From contig OY726565.1 in NCBI GenBank assembly GCA_963383645.1, forward strand, positions 40,947,944 through 41,011,943: a stretch of 64,000 bases of DNA. The letters are read 5' to 3'. The notes under the pieces are model-generated. The model ran no database searches and was not told where the DNA came from. It saw only the letters and a list, made by a program, of their open reading frames with translations. This DNA is from Muscardinus avellanarius (Eukaryota > Chordata > Mammalia > Rodentia > Gliridae). The position numbers and the translations under genes were made by a program. Each line of letters begins with the position of its first letter. Within the stretch, counting starts at the first letter, position 1. Of this stretch, positions 11,311 through 22,871 are shown one piece after another.

Positions 11311-11504
11311 GTTGTTTTTTTGGTACTGAGGATGGAACCCAGGGGCATTCTACCTCCAAGCTACGCCCCCAGCTCTAATTTTTATTTTTTATTTTGAAAC
11401 AGTTGCAAAGGGCCTAAGTAGCTGAGGCTGTCCTTGAACTATGATCCTCCTGTCTCAGCCTCTCAAATCTTGAGATTACAATCCTGTGCCACCATGCTTG
11501 GCTT
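11311..11504 (-). mobile_element. Composite B1-ID SINE with 9-bp TSD
   Basis: The SINE is flanked by TCATGGTGA at 11302-11310 and 11505-11513, which I read as the target-site duplication. The ID part (ACTGAGGATGGAACCCAGG) is at the left, the B1 part at the right. Confidence 0.88.
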
Positions 11505-11513
11505 TCATGGTGA

Positions 11514-12004
11514 ATTTTTATACAGTCCAGGAATCCCTTCCCCATGCATAGTAATTTGGGGGAGTTGCAGTTTAGTGTGATCGTGCTTAATTTGCTTTGA
11601 TAGAATCAAGATGATTTTCATGAGATTTATGAAGCTCATTTTCTGTTATCTTTCATATTTATAAAATCCTTTGCAGCTTTCTGCAATTTAATTGAACTCC
11701 AATTTTTGTCTCTAACTCAGAAGTTCCAAAGATGCTGGCTTCCTTTCCTTTAAATAATGTCTAGAAGCTTCCTCCAGGAAAAAAACTAGGGTGACTAGTG
11801 TTCACCACATGTGAACCCCTTCTCTCAGGGAACAGTCTCATGCTGTCAATTGTGCAGAAACAAAACAGTTTCTTTAGATACTATTTCCAGTTTTTTAGCT
11901 GCTTATTGTAGGAGGTTGAATGCAACTTTTGTCTCTCTTCCTGTCTTATCATGGAAGTCCTCAGCTTGCAGAATAATTCTGTCAGAAGGCCCATGGTTGT
12001 AGGC
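11514..12004. other. No recognisable gene or repeat
   Basis: Ordinary AT-rich sequence. The 63-codon frame at 11811-12002 shows no family resemblance. Confidence 0.4.
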
Positions 12005-12660
12005 TGAATAGGACTCTTGAAAAGATCCTGGTGCTCCTGTTCCATTCCCTGTAATCTGTGAATTTGTCACTTTTCATGTGAAAATGGACATTGAAAATCT
12101 AAGTCAAGTTTTTTAAGATGGAAAGAATATTCAGTCATAAGGGTCCAGCTAGAGAAGCAGGAGTACCACAGCTAAAAAGGCATCTGTGAGGACCACGGAA
12201 GAGGCTGCAGTGATTCACCTGAGGGTAAAAGAAAGTGTGAGCTGAAGAATGCAAGTGACCTCTACAAGCTAGAAAGGGCTAGAAAATGGATTTTCCTCTG
12301 GATCCCCCAGAAGAAACATCACTCTGTTGACAGTTTGACTCCAGCCCCATATTACATTTTAGATTTCCAACCTGTGTTGTTTTAAAAATAACTATGTTAG
12401 TGCATCACAAATGTACATCTTAGTGATGTTAGTGATGTTCAGTATGATACAAACATATATGCACAAGCTATTGATGAATTTCCTTCCACATTCTACTCTG
12501 TCCCCTCTCCCTGTATAAGTTAGTAGAATTGGTAGTAATACCTTCATATATTGCCATATTATTATTAGAACTGTATTCTTTCTCAATTCTTTTTTTACTC
12601 TGTGTTGCTCTAACACCAATTTGTGGCAACTTGTTACAACAGCAGTAGGAAACAAATATA
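12005..12660 (+). mobile_element. MLT1-like MaLR LTR relic, split
   Basis: The left part runs from CTCCTGTTCCATTCCCTGTA through GAGGCTGCAGTGATTC, CAAGTGACCTCTACAAGCTA and GGATCCCCCAGAAGAAAC to TGTGTTGTTTTAAAAATAAC. The right part (about 12590-12660) ends GTGGCAACTTGTTACAACAG then CAGTAGGAAACAAATA. This is the order I know from MLT1-type LTRs. About 195 bp of unidentified sequence at 12395-12590 separates the halves. Confidence 0.6.
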
Positions 12661-12744
12661 GCTAGTAAACAACTATTTCTTACATAATGATCAGAATGTA
12701 GTCATATGGTCACCCATTCACTACAAGGGAAGAATAAGAAAACC

Positions 12745-13165
12745 ATTTATTTATTTTATTTTATTAGTTTTTGTTATTGAGGGCTAAACCCAGGGACATT
12801 CTGTTACTGAGCTATATTCTCAGCCCTATTTTTTAAATTTTGAAACAAGATTTTTTTTTTTTTTTTTTGCAGGTCTGGTCTGGGGGTGGAACCCAGGGGC
12901 ATTCAACCTCTGAGCTACAGCCCCTGCCCTATTTTTTATTTTTTATTTTGAAATCGGGTCTCACTGAGTTGCAGAGGGCCTCACTAAGTAGCTGAGGCTG
13001 TCTGCGAACCACGATCCTCAGGTCTCAGCCTCCAGAATACTGGGATTACAAGCGTGCGCCACCATGCCCGGCTGAAACAGGATCTTTTAAGTTGCTTAGG
13101 GTTTCACTAAATTGCTGAGTCTGGCCTCAAACCTGTGATCCTCTTATCTCAGTCTATTTTCTTCT
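12745..13165 (-). mobile_element. Composite SINE interrupted by a younger SINE
   Basis: Minus-strand SINE pieces at 12745-12851 (ID part, AGGGCTAAACCCAGGGACAT) and 13084-13165 (B1 part) flank a younger minus-strand SINE at 12852-13073. The interruption is bounded by GAAACAAGAT at 12842-12851 and GAAACAGGAT at 13074-13083. Confidence 0.82.
12852..13073 (-). mobile_element. Nested younger composite SINE
   Basis: A T-run, then CAGGTCTGGTCTGGGGGTGG...ACCCAGGGGCATT, and the B1 end ATTACAAGCGTGCGCCACCA. Its target duplication lies inside the older SINE, which dates it as the later insertion. Confidence 0.85.
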
Positions 13166-13856
13166 CTTTCCTTTTCAGAATTATTCTTACTCTTCCTGCT
13201 TGTTGATCCTCTATATGTACTTTAAAGTCCTGTTGGCATTACTTATAGATTAACTTATAGAGTATTGACATCTTTAGTTTTACTTTTCTATGTAAATACA
13301 TAATGTGACTCTCCATGTGTTCTAGCCTTTATTTCTTTCACTTTGTAGATTTTTTATTTCTTGTCTGATAGAGGCTAATTCTATTTGTTATGGAATATGA
13401 AATAATGAATTTTAAAAGGCCAAAGTAAACAAAGTGTGATGTCGTTATAATAAATTTCTTCTTATTGGAGACCACCAGTGTGGAAATGTCACTGGAGTAG
13501 AATCACAATTTTGTTCACTAATCCCCACTATTAGAGATCATGATGTAGCTCCTTGTAGAAAATAATACATGAAACCTGTTAACAATCTATGATTATGTTG
13601 TTAAACACATGAAACATTTCTCAGCATGTAAATCACTGCATATGAAAACTTTAGTAGAAGTTTCATTAGAGGTCAATACAGCTCCATAAGATTCTGAGAA
13701 GTCAAATCTGAACAAAATGGTAGTAAAAGAAAACAAAGACTTATGGAACGAGTTAAGTTTTAGATAACCCACTATGTTGCAATGGTAAACCAAGGAGAAA
13801 GCTTGAATATTGACTGTGCCCAGATTCCAGTGATCTGTGAACTCAATCAACAAAAA
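13166..13856. other. No recognisable gene or repeat
   Basis: The 114-codon minus frame at 13593-13937 runs into the neighbouring L1 3'UTR and shows no family resemblance. Confidence 0.4.
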
Positions 13857-14265
13857 CTTTTTTTTTATTGGTGCATTGTTGGCATACATCTTAATGGGGT
13901 ACAAGATGGCAGAGGCATACAAGCACACATCACTCATTTAGCCCTTTCCCAATTCCCACCCCATTTTCTCCTCCTCCCTCCTTCTCATGTTTGGCTTAGT
14001 GATTGACTTTGATACATTTATAAATGCATATCATGCACATTAGGGAACTTCCCTCTTCCCCCTCCCATCTCTCTTGGTTATGTCACCTTATTTGCTCATC
14101 CATGGTTTCTCCTTCTTTGTCTAGAGTTTCTCCCATGGCCTTTTTTCTTCCTATCTTTCAAATATTAAAGAGAGCATCTGATATTTTACTTTTTGTGACT
14201 GCCTAGTCTAACTTAACATAATGTTCTCCAGTTCTATTTCCCTGAAAATTACTTTCAAATTTTTG
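13857..14265 (-). mobile_element. 5'-truncated L1-A 3' end
   Basis: A T-run then TTATTGGTGCATTGTTGGCA, the L1-A 3'UTR signature, followed by CATACAAGCACACATCACTC and GTCACCTTATTTGCTCATCC. It ends in the last part of ORF2 (CTCCAGTTCTATTTCCCTGA). Only about 0.4 kb was copied. Confidence 0.85.
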
Positions 14266-14595
14266 AGCTACTAGGTTAAATTGCCAGTCTATTAGCATGA
14301 CCCCTTTGCATTAGCAACTAACACTGAAAACCTCTGTATAGGAAAGGATGTATTACTCCCACATCATAAAAAAAAACCAGTTTAAGTAAAATAGTCAGAA
14401 ATGTACTCACTTGTTCACTTTTAGTTGAAAAAGAAATGAACCTGAACATGCTGATTAGGACTATTAAGCAAGGTTTTCACCTCTTCATGTTTTATGTTAT
14501 TTCTTGAGAGAATTGAACATATAAAATTGTAGACCATGAATCAGAAACATAAACAAGCAAAACAAGTTAGAAAAAATCCTTTAAAAATTATTAGC

Positions 14596-14693
14596 TTTTA
14601 GCTGGGCATGGTGGTACACACTTATAATCCCAGTACTCGGAAGTCTGAGACATGTGCAGTTTCAAAGGCAGCCTCAGCTACTTAGTGAGGCTC

Positions 14694-14735
<42 letters not shown>
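14596..14735 (+). mobile_element. B1-part SINE with (CA)n tail
   Basis: AGCTGGGCATGGTGGTACAC starts the B1 part; at about 14699 it passes directly into a CA run of about 36 bp instead of the ID part. Confidence 0.75.
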
Positions 14736-14741
<6 letters not shown>

Positions 14742-14830
14742 ACAAATTTTATATATATATACATATATACATATATACATATATACATATATACATATAT
14801 ACATATATACATATATACATATATACATAT

Positions 14831-14894
<64 letters not shown>
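14699..14894. repeat. Compound microsatellite (CA)n-(TATACA)n-(TA)n
   Basis: A CA run, a short spacer, then TACATATA hexa/octamer-like units (about 14755-14845) and a TA run of about 50 bp. The YIYIYI-type frames here are composition artefacts. Confidence 0.95.
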
Positions 14895-14896
<2 letters not shown>

Positions 14897-15000
14897 TTTT
14901 TTGCAGTACTGGGGATGAAAGCCAGGGGCATTTTACCTCTGAGCTACACACCCAGCCCTATTTTTTATTTTATTTATATTTTAATTTTGAAACAGAGTCT
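14895..15000 (-). mobile_element. Partial composite SINE
   Basis: CAGTACTGGGGATGAAAGCC, CATTTTACCTCTGAGCTACA and the TTTTGAAACAGAGTCTCAGT junction mark the ID half of a minus-strand SINE. The B1 half is missing. Confidence 0.75.
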
Positions 15001-15009
15001 CAGTTACAA

Positions 15010-15212
15010 AGGGCATGGTGGCACACGCTTGTAATCCCAGCATTTGGGAGGCTGAGACAGGAGGATCATGGTTCAAGAACAGCCTCAGCTACTTAGTGAG
15101 GCTCTTTGCAACTCAGTGAGACTCTGTTTCAAAATAAAAAATTAAAATTAGGGCTGAGTGTATAGCTAGTAGGTAGAATGCCTCTGGGTTCCATCCCAGG
15201 TACCTAAAATAA
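15010..15212 (+). mobile_element. Composite B1-ID SINE
   Basis: GGGCATGGTGGCACACGCTT starts the B1 part; the ID part ends GGTTCCATCCCAGGTACC. It abuts the partial minus-strand SINE on its left, so the two are head-to-head neighbours. Confidence 0.85.
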
Positions 15213-17338
15213 AAGATTAACTTCTTGTGGGAAATTAGTGCTATAAATTGAATGCTTTAATGATTATAAACAAATAGGAAAGGCAAAATGGGAAAAGACC
15301 AAGGGATAAATCTTAGAGTAATGAAGATATCAACTCTGTTTATGACAAAGAGTCACACAGCCATTAAGAATTTTACAGTCAAGCTCAAAGGAAAATAATA
15401 CATGCTCAAAACATTGAAAATAGATTGGAGGGGAAGAGTATTTACATTAATATTTAGGTAAATAAAGTTTTATAATTTCACTAAGTAATGAAAACAGCAA
15501 GAGAAAGAGGCCCCTGATTTGTACTCATTGCTCATTTCAAACTTGATCACTGCTACTAGTTGGAAGATACAGGTGTTGGGCTGAAGACAGACACAGAAAG
15601 TCACAGATCCAGTTTTGGAACTATGATCAATGGCATCTGTAGTGGCCAACTCTCTTCTCATGCTCAGTTCTTTTCTGTAGAAGCCTCACAAAGTTGACAC
15701 CAAATCTGGGCTTGCATACCTCCTATTACAGGGTACTCATTTCTTTTAAAGGCAGTCAAGTTCATCTTTGGTGAGATCTGGTTATTGTGGCTTCATGCAT
15801 ATTGATCCAAAATATGTTTTGCTATAGCTTCTACCCATTTTTTTTGTCATTTTATCTCTTGGAGTAGAGAAAAAAATTGAATCTTGGTTCTGTATAATTC
15901 TTCAAGTTCCTAAAGGTGGCTGTCTTGTTCCACAGTATCCTCTCTTCAGCTAGCTACATAGCTGAGTCTTTCAACTACCCATAACAAGACATGATATCAA
16001 ATATCTTCATCTTTCTTCTTTTTTAGAGTGTGCTTGAGATTTTTTATGTCATTATAGGTATTAGTCCTATAATCCAGGTGTGAACTATTGTCTGAGTAAT
16101 CAAACTTCCTTTGTTCTAAATCCTTGCTGAAAAAAATGTGTTTAGTGAAATACAAATTTAAAGTTGCACAGAATATCTTAATAAATGGGATTTTATAACA
16201 TGGTGGACAGATTTATTGTCATCTCTTAAAGCTATTCAAATTATTTCAACATCTTTCTAATGATTAAAAAAAATTGAGGTAGCAGTAGTGAGTGCCCAAG
16301 CACATAGGTACCAGTTCATGAAAGCTGATTGTTAGCATTTCTTCCAACTCTCCATTCAGTGATGACAAGCAGGCAACCCTAATTAGCATAGGTGGGTGTG
16401 GTGGAGCATTCATACCATGAATCTCCACAATGGATACAAATAAGTTTGCTCAATTTCCTTCCTTCCCTCTAACTCAGTTTATTAAAAATTTACTGACACA
16501 TTACTGGAAGAAGGAAGATCACCAGTTTGGAAGTACCTTTCCAAATAATATCAGAAAAAATAGCAATCTTACCTGGAAGCTTCATTTCCTTATCTATCAG
16601 AATATTGAAGAGTGGAAGCAGCTAAGGGGCTCAGGGACAAATAGGTATGTAGTAGACTAACAATACCTTCAGTTTCAACAAAAGTAATTTAATTGGTATC
16701 TGCTAAGTATTGATGTTAGCCAACCTTGGCCTTGCTCCCTTGAAATCAACTTAATACTTGTAGGCAATTATAGCAGATTGACATTTTGTTGATAAAAAAT
16801 CCTAGAGAACAATTAATAAAAATCATTCAACTGAATTTAGAAGTCATGACTACTAAGATAGCAGAGTTTATAATCTATGAAGACCTGTTTTTTCATGTTA
16901 ATAATTTTACTATTTCTTTAAAAATATTTTTATTTATTTGCTGATACTAAATGATGAAGAGTCACTTCAGTGGATGACTACATCCTAACTACTTCATAGA
17001 GATTTGAAGGCGAATTCAGGATTTTTTACATCGTAGAATTTTGAGTCAATGTTGTGTAAATCAATTGTTCATTTATCATTTTAAAGGTTGTCCATGCAGT
17101 GAAGAGTCTAAGCTTACTTTTATGAAAAGAAAAATTAAATTTAAACTTTTTGTAAAGTATTCACAAGAACCTAGATTAAAATCTGCTAATTTACTAGGAG
17201 CAGAAAAAGTAGAAAGATTCTCTTAAGAGAATAAATAAAGAAGAAGAGATATTGTGTCACATCTCTACTTTGTGATAACATTTTATCTGTGCAGAATAAA
17301 TGAGATGATTTAATAATACAGGAAAATCTCTCAGTTTC
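15213..17338. other. Unique sequence without recognisable gene
   Basis: More than 2 kb with no repeat I can name and no frame with family resemblance. Small frames at 15470-15661, 16430-16660 and 17041-17226 are of chance length. Confidence 0.5.
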
Positions 17339-17590
17339 CCATGAGGACAGTGTGACCCTTAAGTATAGGTTGCTGATGAGTACATGAACTCCTTGAACAC
17401 AAGACCTTCATGACCACTTGTTACCATGAGCATATGGTTCCCAGTGAGCACAGAGTACACAGGAGCACATGATCTTCATGAGTACAATGTGCCCATGAGC
17501 CCAGGACCCCAAGGGCTCAAGGGAGGCCCAATAAGCACTATTTTCTCATAAGCACAGGATTCCCATGAATTCAGGGTACACAGAAGGTCA
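17339..17590. repeat. Degenerate minisatellite, about 17-bp unit
   Basis: About 14 units of 16-19 bp follow the pattern CCCATGAGCACAGGATT with heavy divergence, for example CCATGAGCATATGGTT, CCCATGAGCCCAGGACC and CTCATAAGCACAGGATT. It is not part of any repeat family I recognise. Confidence 0.75.
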
Positions 17591-18051
17591 GCAAGACTCA
17601 AGGCAAGAACAGGTTAAGCATGTTACACCTATGACTAAGTGGTAGTGATGACAATCTTGACAGGTCACACATTCTATTCTAGCCAGGACTTGCTTTGAAT
17701 TCAGAATGAAGGCAATGGTACTCTAAGAAATAGAAATGACCAAGGCACTCTATCATCTTCTTTCTTTGTCTTGTTACTTCTTTTTTTTTATATAACAATT
17801 TTTTTATTGAACATAAATAGTATACATTTACACTATATTTGGTGCCCTCTCCCTCCCCGCCCCCATTTTCCCTTCCCCACTTCCGCCAATGGTTGTCCAG
17901 GTTAACCATGTCTTATTCATAATTTTACACATGTTCAAGTGTAGACCCTTATTAATCAAGACCGGCCTTCCTCCTCTCCTATCTTACCATCCAAACTTAG
18001 CTAGTATTTCCCCTTCAATATCTGGAGTCCCACTGGTATTCTTTGTGTTTC

Positions 18052-21000
18052 CTAGTTTGGGCATATTAGAGGAAACATATGTATCTTCTTCTTCTGTGCT
18101 TGGCTGATCTCACTTAACATAATGTTCTCCAGGGCTTTCCATCTTCTTGCAAATGATATAATTTTGTTCTTCTTTATGGCTGAATAGAATTCCATTGTGT
18201 GTATTTCCCACAGTTTTGCTATCCATTCATCTGTTGATGGTGATCTGGGTTGGTTCCATATTTTGGCTATTACAAATTGTGCTGCTATGAACATAGGTAT
18301 GCATATGTTGCTGTAGTTCTCTGAATTCAAACCCTTTGGAAAGATACCCAGGAGTGGTATAGCTGGATCATATGGTGGATCTATTCCCACCTTTCTTAGG
18401 AATCTCCACACAGATCTCCATAGTGGTTGAACTAGTTTGCATTCCCACCAAAAGTGTAAAAGAGTTCCTCTTTCCCCACATCCTCGCCAGCATTTGTTGT
18501 TATTTGATTTCTTTATGCTTGCTACTCTGACTGGGGTTAGATGGAATCTCAGTGTGAAGAACATCTTTTCATGTATCTATTAGCCCTTTGTATCTCTTCT
18601 TTTGTGAAGTGTCTATTTAGTTCATTTGCCCATTTCTTGATTGGGTTGTTTGTTTTGCTAGTGTGGAGTCTTTTGAGCTCTTTGTATACTCTGGATATTA
18701 GCCCCCTATCAGAATGGTGGCTGGTAAAGATCCTTTCACATTCTGTAGGATTCCTCTTTAGGTTATTGATAGTTTCCTTTGATGAGAAGAAACTTTTTAG
18801 TTTGATGTTATCCCACTTGTTTATTCTTGCTTTAATTTCCTGAGCTTTGGAGGTTTTGTTGAGAAAGTTACTGCCTGTGCCAATATGTTGTAGTGTTGAA
18901 CCTATGCTCTCCTCTACTAACTTCACAGTCTCAGGTCTAATTTCTAAGTCTTTGATCTATCTTGAGTTGATTCCTGTGTTTGGTGAGATATAGGGGTTTA
19001 GATTCATCTTTTTACAAATGGTTAGCCAGTTCTCCCAGCACCACTTGTTGAAAAGGCTGTCTTTTCTCCAGCGTATGTGTTTGGCCCCTTTGTCAAAGAT
19101 TAATTGACTAAAGATGTGTGGGTTTGTTTCTGTATCTTCTATTCTAATCCACTGGTCAGTATATCTGTTTTTGTGCCAGTACCATGCTGTTTTTACTACT
19201 ATTGCTCTATGGTATAGTTTGAAGTCTGGGATTGTAATGCCTCCTGCGTGTTTCTTGTTATTGAGAATTGCTTTGGCTATTCTAGGTCTTTTCTTTCTCC
19301 ATATGAAATTCATGATTGATTTTTCTAGGTCTCTGAAGAATGTCACTGGTATTTTAATGGGAATTGCATTGAACCTATAGATCAGTTTTGGCAGAATGGC
19401 CATTTTGATGATATTTATTCTGCCTATCCATGAGCATGGGAGATCTTTCCATCTTCCAAGGTCTTCTTCAATTTCTTTCTTTAATGTTTTATAGTTTTTG
19501 TTGTAGAGGTCTTTTACATCTTGGGTTAGGTTTATTCCTAGGTATTTTATTGGTTTTGAGGTTATAGTGAATGGAATTGTTGTTTTTATTTCTTTCATTG
19601 TGGATTCGTTGTTGGCATAAAGAAAAGCCACTGCTTTCTTTAGGTTGATTTTGTAACCTGCGACTTTGCTGAATTTGTCAATCAGGTCCAGAAGTCTTTT
19701 GCTTGAGTTCTTTGGGTCTTCCAGATAAAGGATCATGTCATCTGCGAATAAGGATAATTTTAATTCCTCTCTTCCTATGTGAATTCCTTTGATTTCCTTC
19801 TCTTGTCTGATTGCTGCAGCAAGAGTCTCAAGGACTATATTGAAAAGGAGTGGTGATAGTGGGCATCCTTGTCTTGTTCCTGACTGTAGCGGAAATTCTT
19901 GCAGTTTTTCCCCATTCAATATAATGTTGGCTTTGGGTTTGCAGTATATTGCCTTAATGATGTTGAAGTACTTTCCTTCTATCCCAATTTTTTGCAGTGT
20001 TTTTAACATAAATGGGTGTTGGATTTTGTCGAATGCTTTTTCAGCATCTATTGCTATGATGATGTGGTTTTTGTTCTTGGTTCTATTTATGTGGTGAATA
20101 ACATGTATTGATTTGCGTATGTTGAACCAGCCTTGTTTTTCTGGAATGAAACCGACTTGGTCATGATGTATTATTCTCTTGATATAGTTTTGAATGCGTA
20201 TAGCTAGTATTTTGTTTAGAATTTTTGCATCTATGTTCATTAAGGATATTGGTCTGTAGTTTTCCTTTCTTGAGGTATCTTTATTTGGTTTGGGGATTAA
20301 TGTGATACTGGCCTCATAGAAGGAATTTGGAAGAGTTCCATCTCTTTCAATTTCCCGGAACATGTTATGCAGTATTGGTATTAGTTGTTCACTGAAGGTT
20401 TTGTAGAATTCAGCTGGGAACCCATCTGGGCCTGGGCTTTTCTTTGGTGGAAGAATTTTTATTGCCATTTCTATTTCTTTGGTTGTTATTGGTTGGTTTA
20501 GGCTTGCTATGTCCTCTTGGCTAAGTGTAGGAAGGTTAACTGTGCTTAGAAATCTATCAATTTCTTCCAGGTTTTCAAGTCTATTGGAGTATAAATTTTT
20601 AAAGTAGTTTCTGATAATATTTTGAATTTCTTCACTATCTGTGGTGATATCTCCTTTTTCATTTCTAATTTTGATAATTTGAGTTGATTCTCTTTTTATT
20701 TTGGTTAGGTTGGCCAGGGGTTTATCAATTCTATTAATCTTTTCAAAGAACCAACTTTTTGTTTTATTGATTCTCTGAATTGTTTTTTTTTTGTTCTCTA
20801 TTTCATTTATTTCTGCTCTAATTTTGATGATTTCTTGCCTTCTGCTGGCTTTGGGAATAGACTGTTGCAGAATTTTTAGATCCTTGAGTTGTGTCATTAG
20901 GTTCTTTACTTGGTGGTTCTCCGTCCTTTTTATGTGGGCACTCAATGCAATAAACTTTCCTCTTAGTACTGCCTTCATGGTGTCCCATGGGTTTTGGTAG

Positions 21001-21848
21001 GTTGTGTCTCTGTTTTCGTTTGTTTCCATAAATTTCTTTATTTCTTCCCTAATTTCTGCTCTTACCCATTCGTCATTCAATAGTGTATCATTCATTCTCC
21101 ATGAATTTGAATACTTTCTTTCGAGTTTCCTGTTTTTGATTTCTACTTTTATTCCGTTGTGGTCTGAAAAGATGCAAGGAATTATATTACATTTTTTGAA
21201 TTTGCTGGTATTTTCTTTGTGTCCCAGGATGTGATCAATTTTGGAGAAGGTTCCATGGGCTGCTGAGAAGAAAGTGTATTCTGTAGTTCCTGGTTGAAAT
21301 ACTCTGAAAATGTCTATTAGGTCCATTTGGTTTATGGTTTCCTTTAGTTCTACAATGTCTTTACTCATCTTTTGCCTTGAAGATCGATCCAGTGGTGTGA
21401 GAGGCGTATTAAAGTCTCCCAGAATTATTGTATTTGGGTCTACTTGGGATCTTATGTCCAGAAGGGTTTGTTTTACAAATGTGGTTGCACCCATATTTGG
21501 GGCATAAATATTTACTATCATTATATCTTCTTGGTATATTGTTCCTTTTAGTAAAAGGAGGTGCCCTGATTTGTCTCTTTTGATGTGTTTTAGTTTAAAG
21601 TCTGTTTTGTTGGATATTAGGGTTGCTACCCCTGCTCTTTTTTGGTCACTGGTGGCATGGTATATCTTTTTCCATCCTTTCACCTTCAGCCTGTGAATGT
21701 CTTTGGCTGTGAGGTGTGTTTCTTGCAGACAGCATATATTTGAATTATGTTTCCTAATCCACATTGCCAGTCTATGTCTTTTGATTGGTGAGTTAAGTCC
21801 TTTGACATTAAGAGATATTATTGAAATATGATTTTTGTTTTCTGCCAT
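18052..21848 (-). pseudogene. L1-B ORF2 (endonuclease-reverse transcriptase), one nonsense codon and one frameshift
   Basis: The endonuclease starts at 21848 with Asn14 and Glu43 (QETHL), YAPN, GDFNTPL and SDHNG, all expected catalytic positions. The RT has [31 protein letters not shown] and FADDMILYL. The C-terminal knuckle reads CWRGCG...HFWWEC. The frame is open for 963 codons, then a TAG at 18957-18959 stands where L1-A has a Trp codon. Downstream the same frame stays open to 18549, where a small deletion shifts the frame. The rest continues as 18564-18052 in another frame. Without these two lesions the length would be near the usual 1,270 codons. Confidence 0.93.
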
Positions 21849-21893
21849 TTTGTGTTCTGTCTACTCTTGGGTGGTGTGATCTTTCTTCTTTAC

Positions 21894-22871
21894 TTAAGTG
21901 GCCCACTTATTAACTTCCTCTCTTCTCTGATTCTGAAGTCTGCTTCTTTTTTCTTCCTTATGGTTTATTTCTTTAAGAATTTTCTCTAGTGTTGGCTTTG
22001 AATTCATGAATTTTTTGAGATTCTGTTTATCGTGAAAGACTTTGGATTCACCATTGATCTTGAATAGTAGTTTTGCTGGATAGATTAGTTTGGGCTAAAA
22101 GTTATTTTCTTCCAGGGTCTGAATCATGTCGTACCAGTCTCTCCTAGCATTCCTAACCTGGGTTGTATAGTCTGGGGTGATTCTTATTGTTTTGCCTCTA
22201 AATGTCACCCGTCCTTTTGTTCTCGCTGCTTTTAAGATTCCTTCCTTAGCCTCTATATTGGTCATTTTGGTTATTATGTGGCGTGGAGTGGTCTTTCTTT
22301 GGTTTTGTCTCAGTGGAGTTCTGTATGCCTCCTGGACTTGAAGATCAAAGTCTCTTTCCATATTTGGAAAATTCTCTGAGATTATTTCCTTGAAGATATT
22401 ACAGATGCCCTTGGTCTGTACCTCTATCCCTTCCTCAATGCCTATTATCCGTAAATTAGGGCGCTTCATATTATCCCATAATTGCTGGATGTTTAGGTTT
22501 TGTTGCTGTAAAGATTTCTGTATATCGCTGACTGTGTTTTCGGTTTGGGATGTACTGTCTTCTAATATTGATATTCTGTTTTCCATTTCATCTAATCTTC
22601 CAGAGTTTCTTTCAATTGCTGTCTTCATTTCACTTATTGCCTCCTTCATTTCATTCCAGACCTCTTTCTGATTCTTTTTTAGTGTTTCTAATTCACCTTT
22701 AACCTCCTCTATACTTGTTTTAAATCCTTTCATCATATTGAACAACAAGATTCTGAACTCCCCTTCTTGCATTTCTAGTAGGTCAGTATTCGTGATTTCT
22801 GCTGTCTCTTCATAATTCCTGGTTCTCATATTTGTAGCGTTCTCTGTCCTGTTTTTCTGGTTTCTACCCAT
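21894..22871 (-). pseudogene. L1-B ORF1 (RNA-binding chaperone) with one nonsense codon
   Basis: The start at 22871 opens a 258-codon frame with a long heptad-rich coiled coil (about residues 50-125), an RRM-like centre (NLRIIGIEEG) and part of the C-terminal domain (IRITPDYTTQVRNARRDWYD). A TAG at 22095-22097 replaces the Gln that follows ENNF in L1-A. Beyond it the same frame continues another 67 codons to a TAA at 21894-21896. The intended protein would be about 325 residues, normal for ORF1p. ORF2 starts about 45 bases after this TAA. Confidence 0.92.

Noticed and set aside
14652..15034. Frames with alternating Tyr-Ile
   Set aside because: They translate TA and TATACA repeats.
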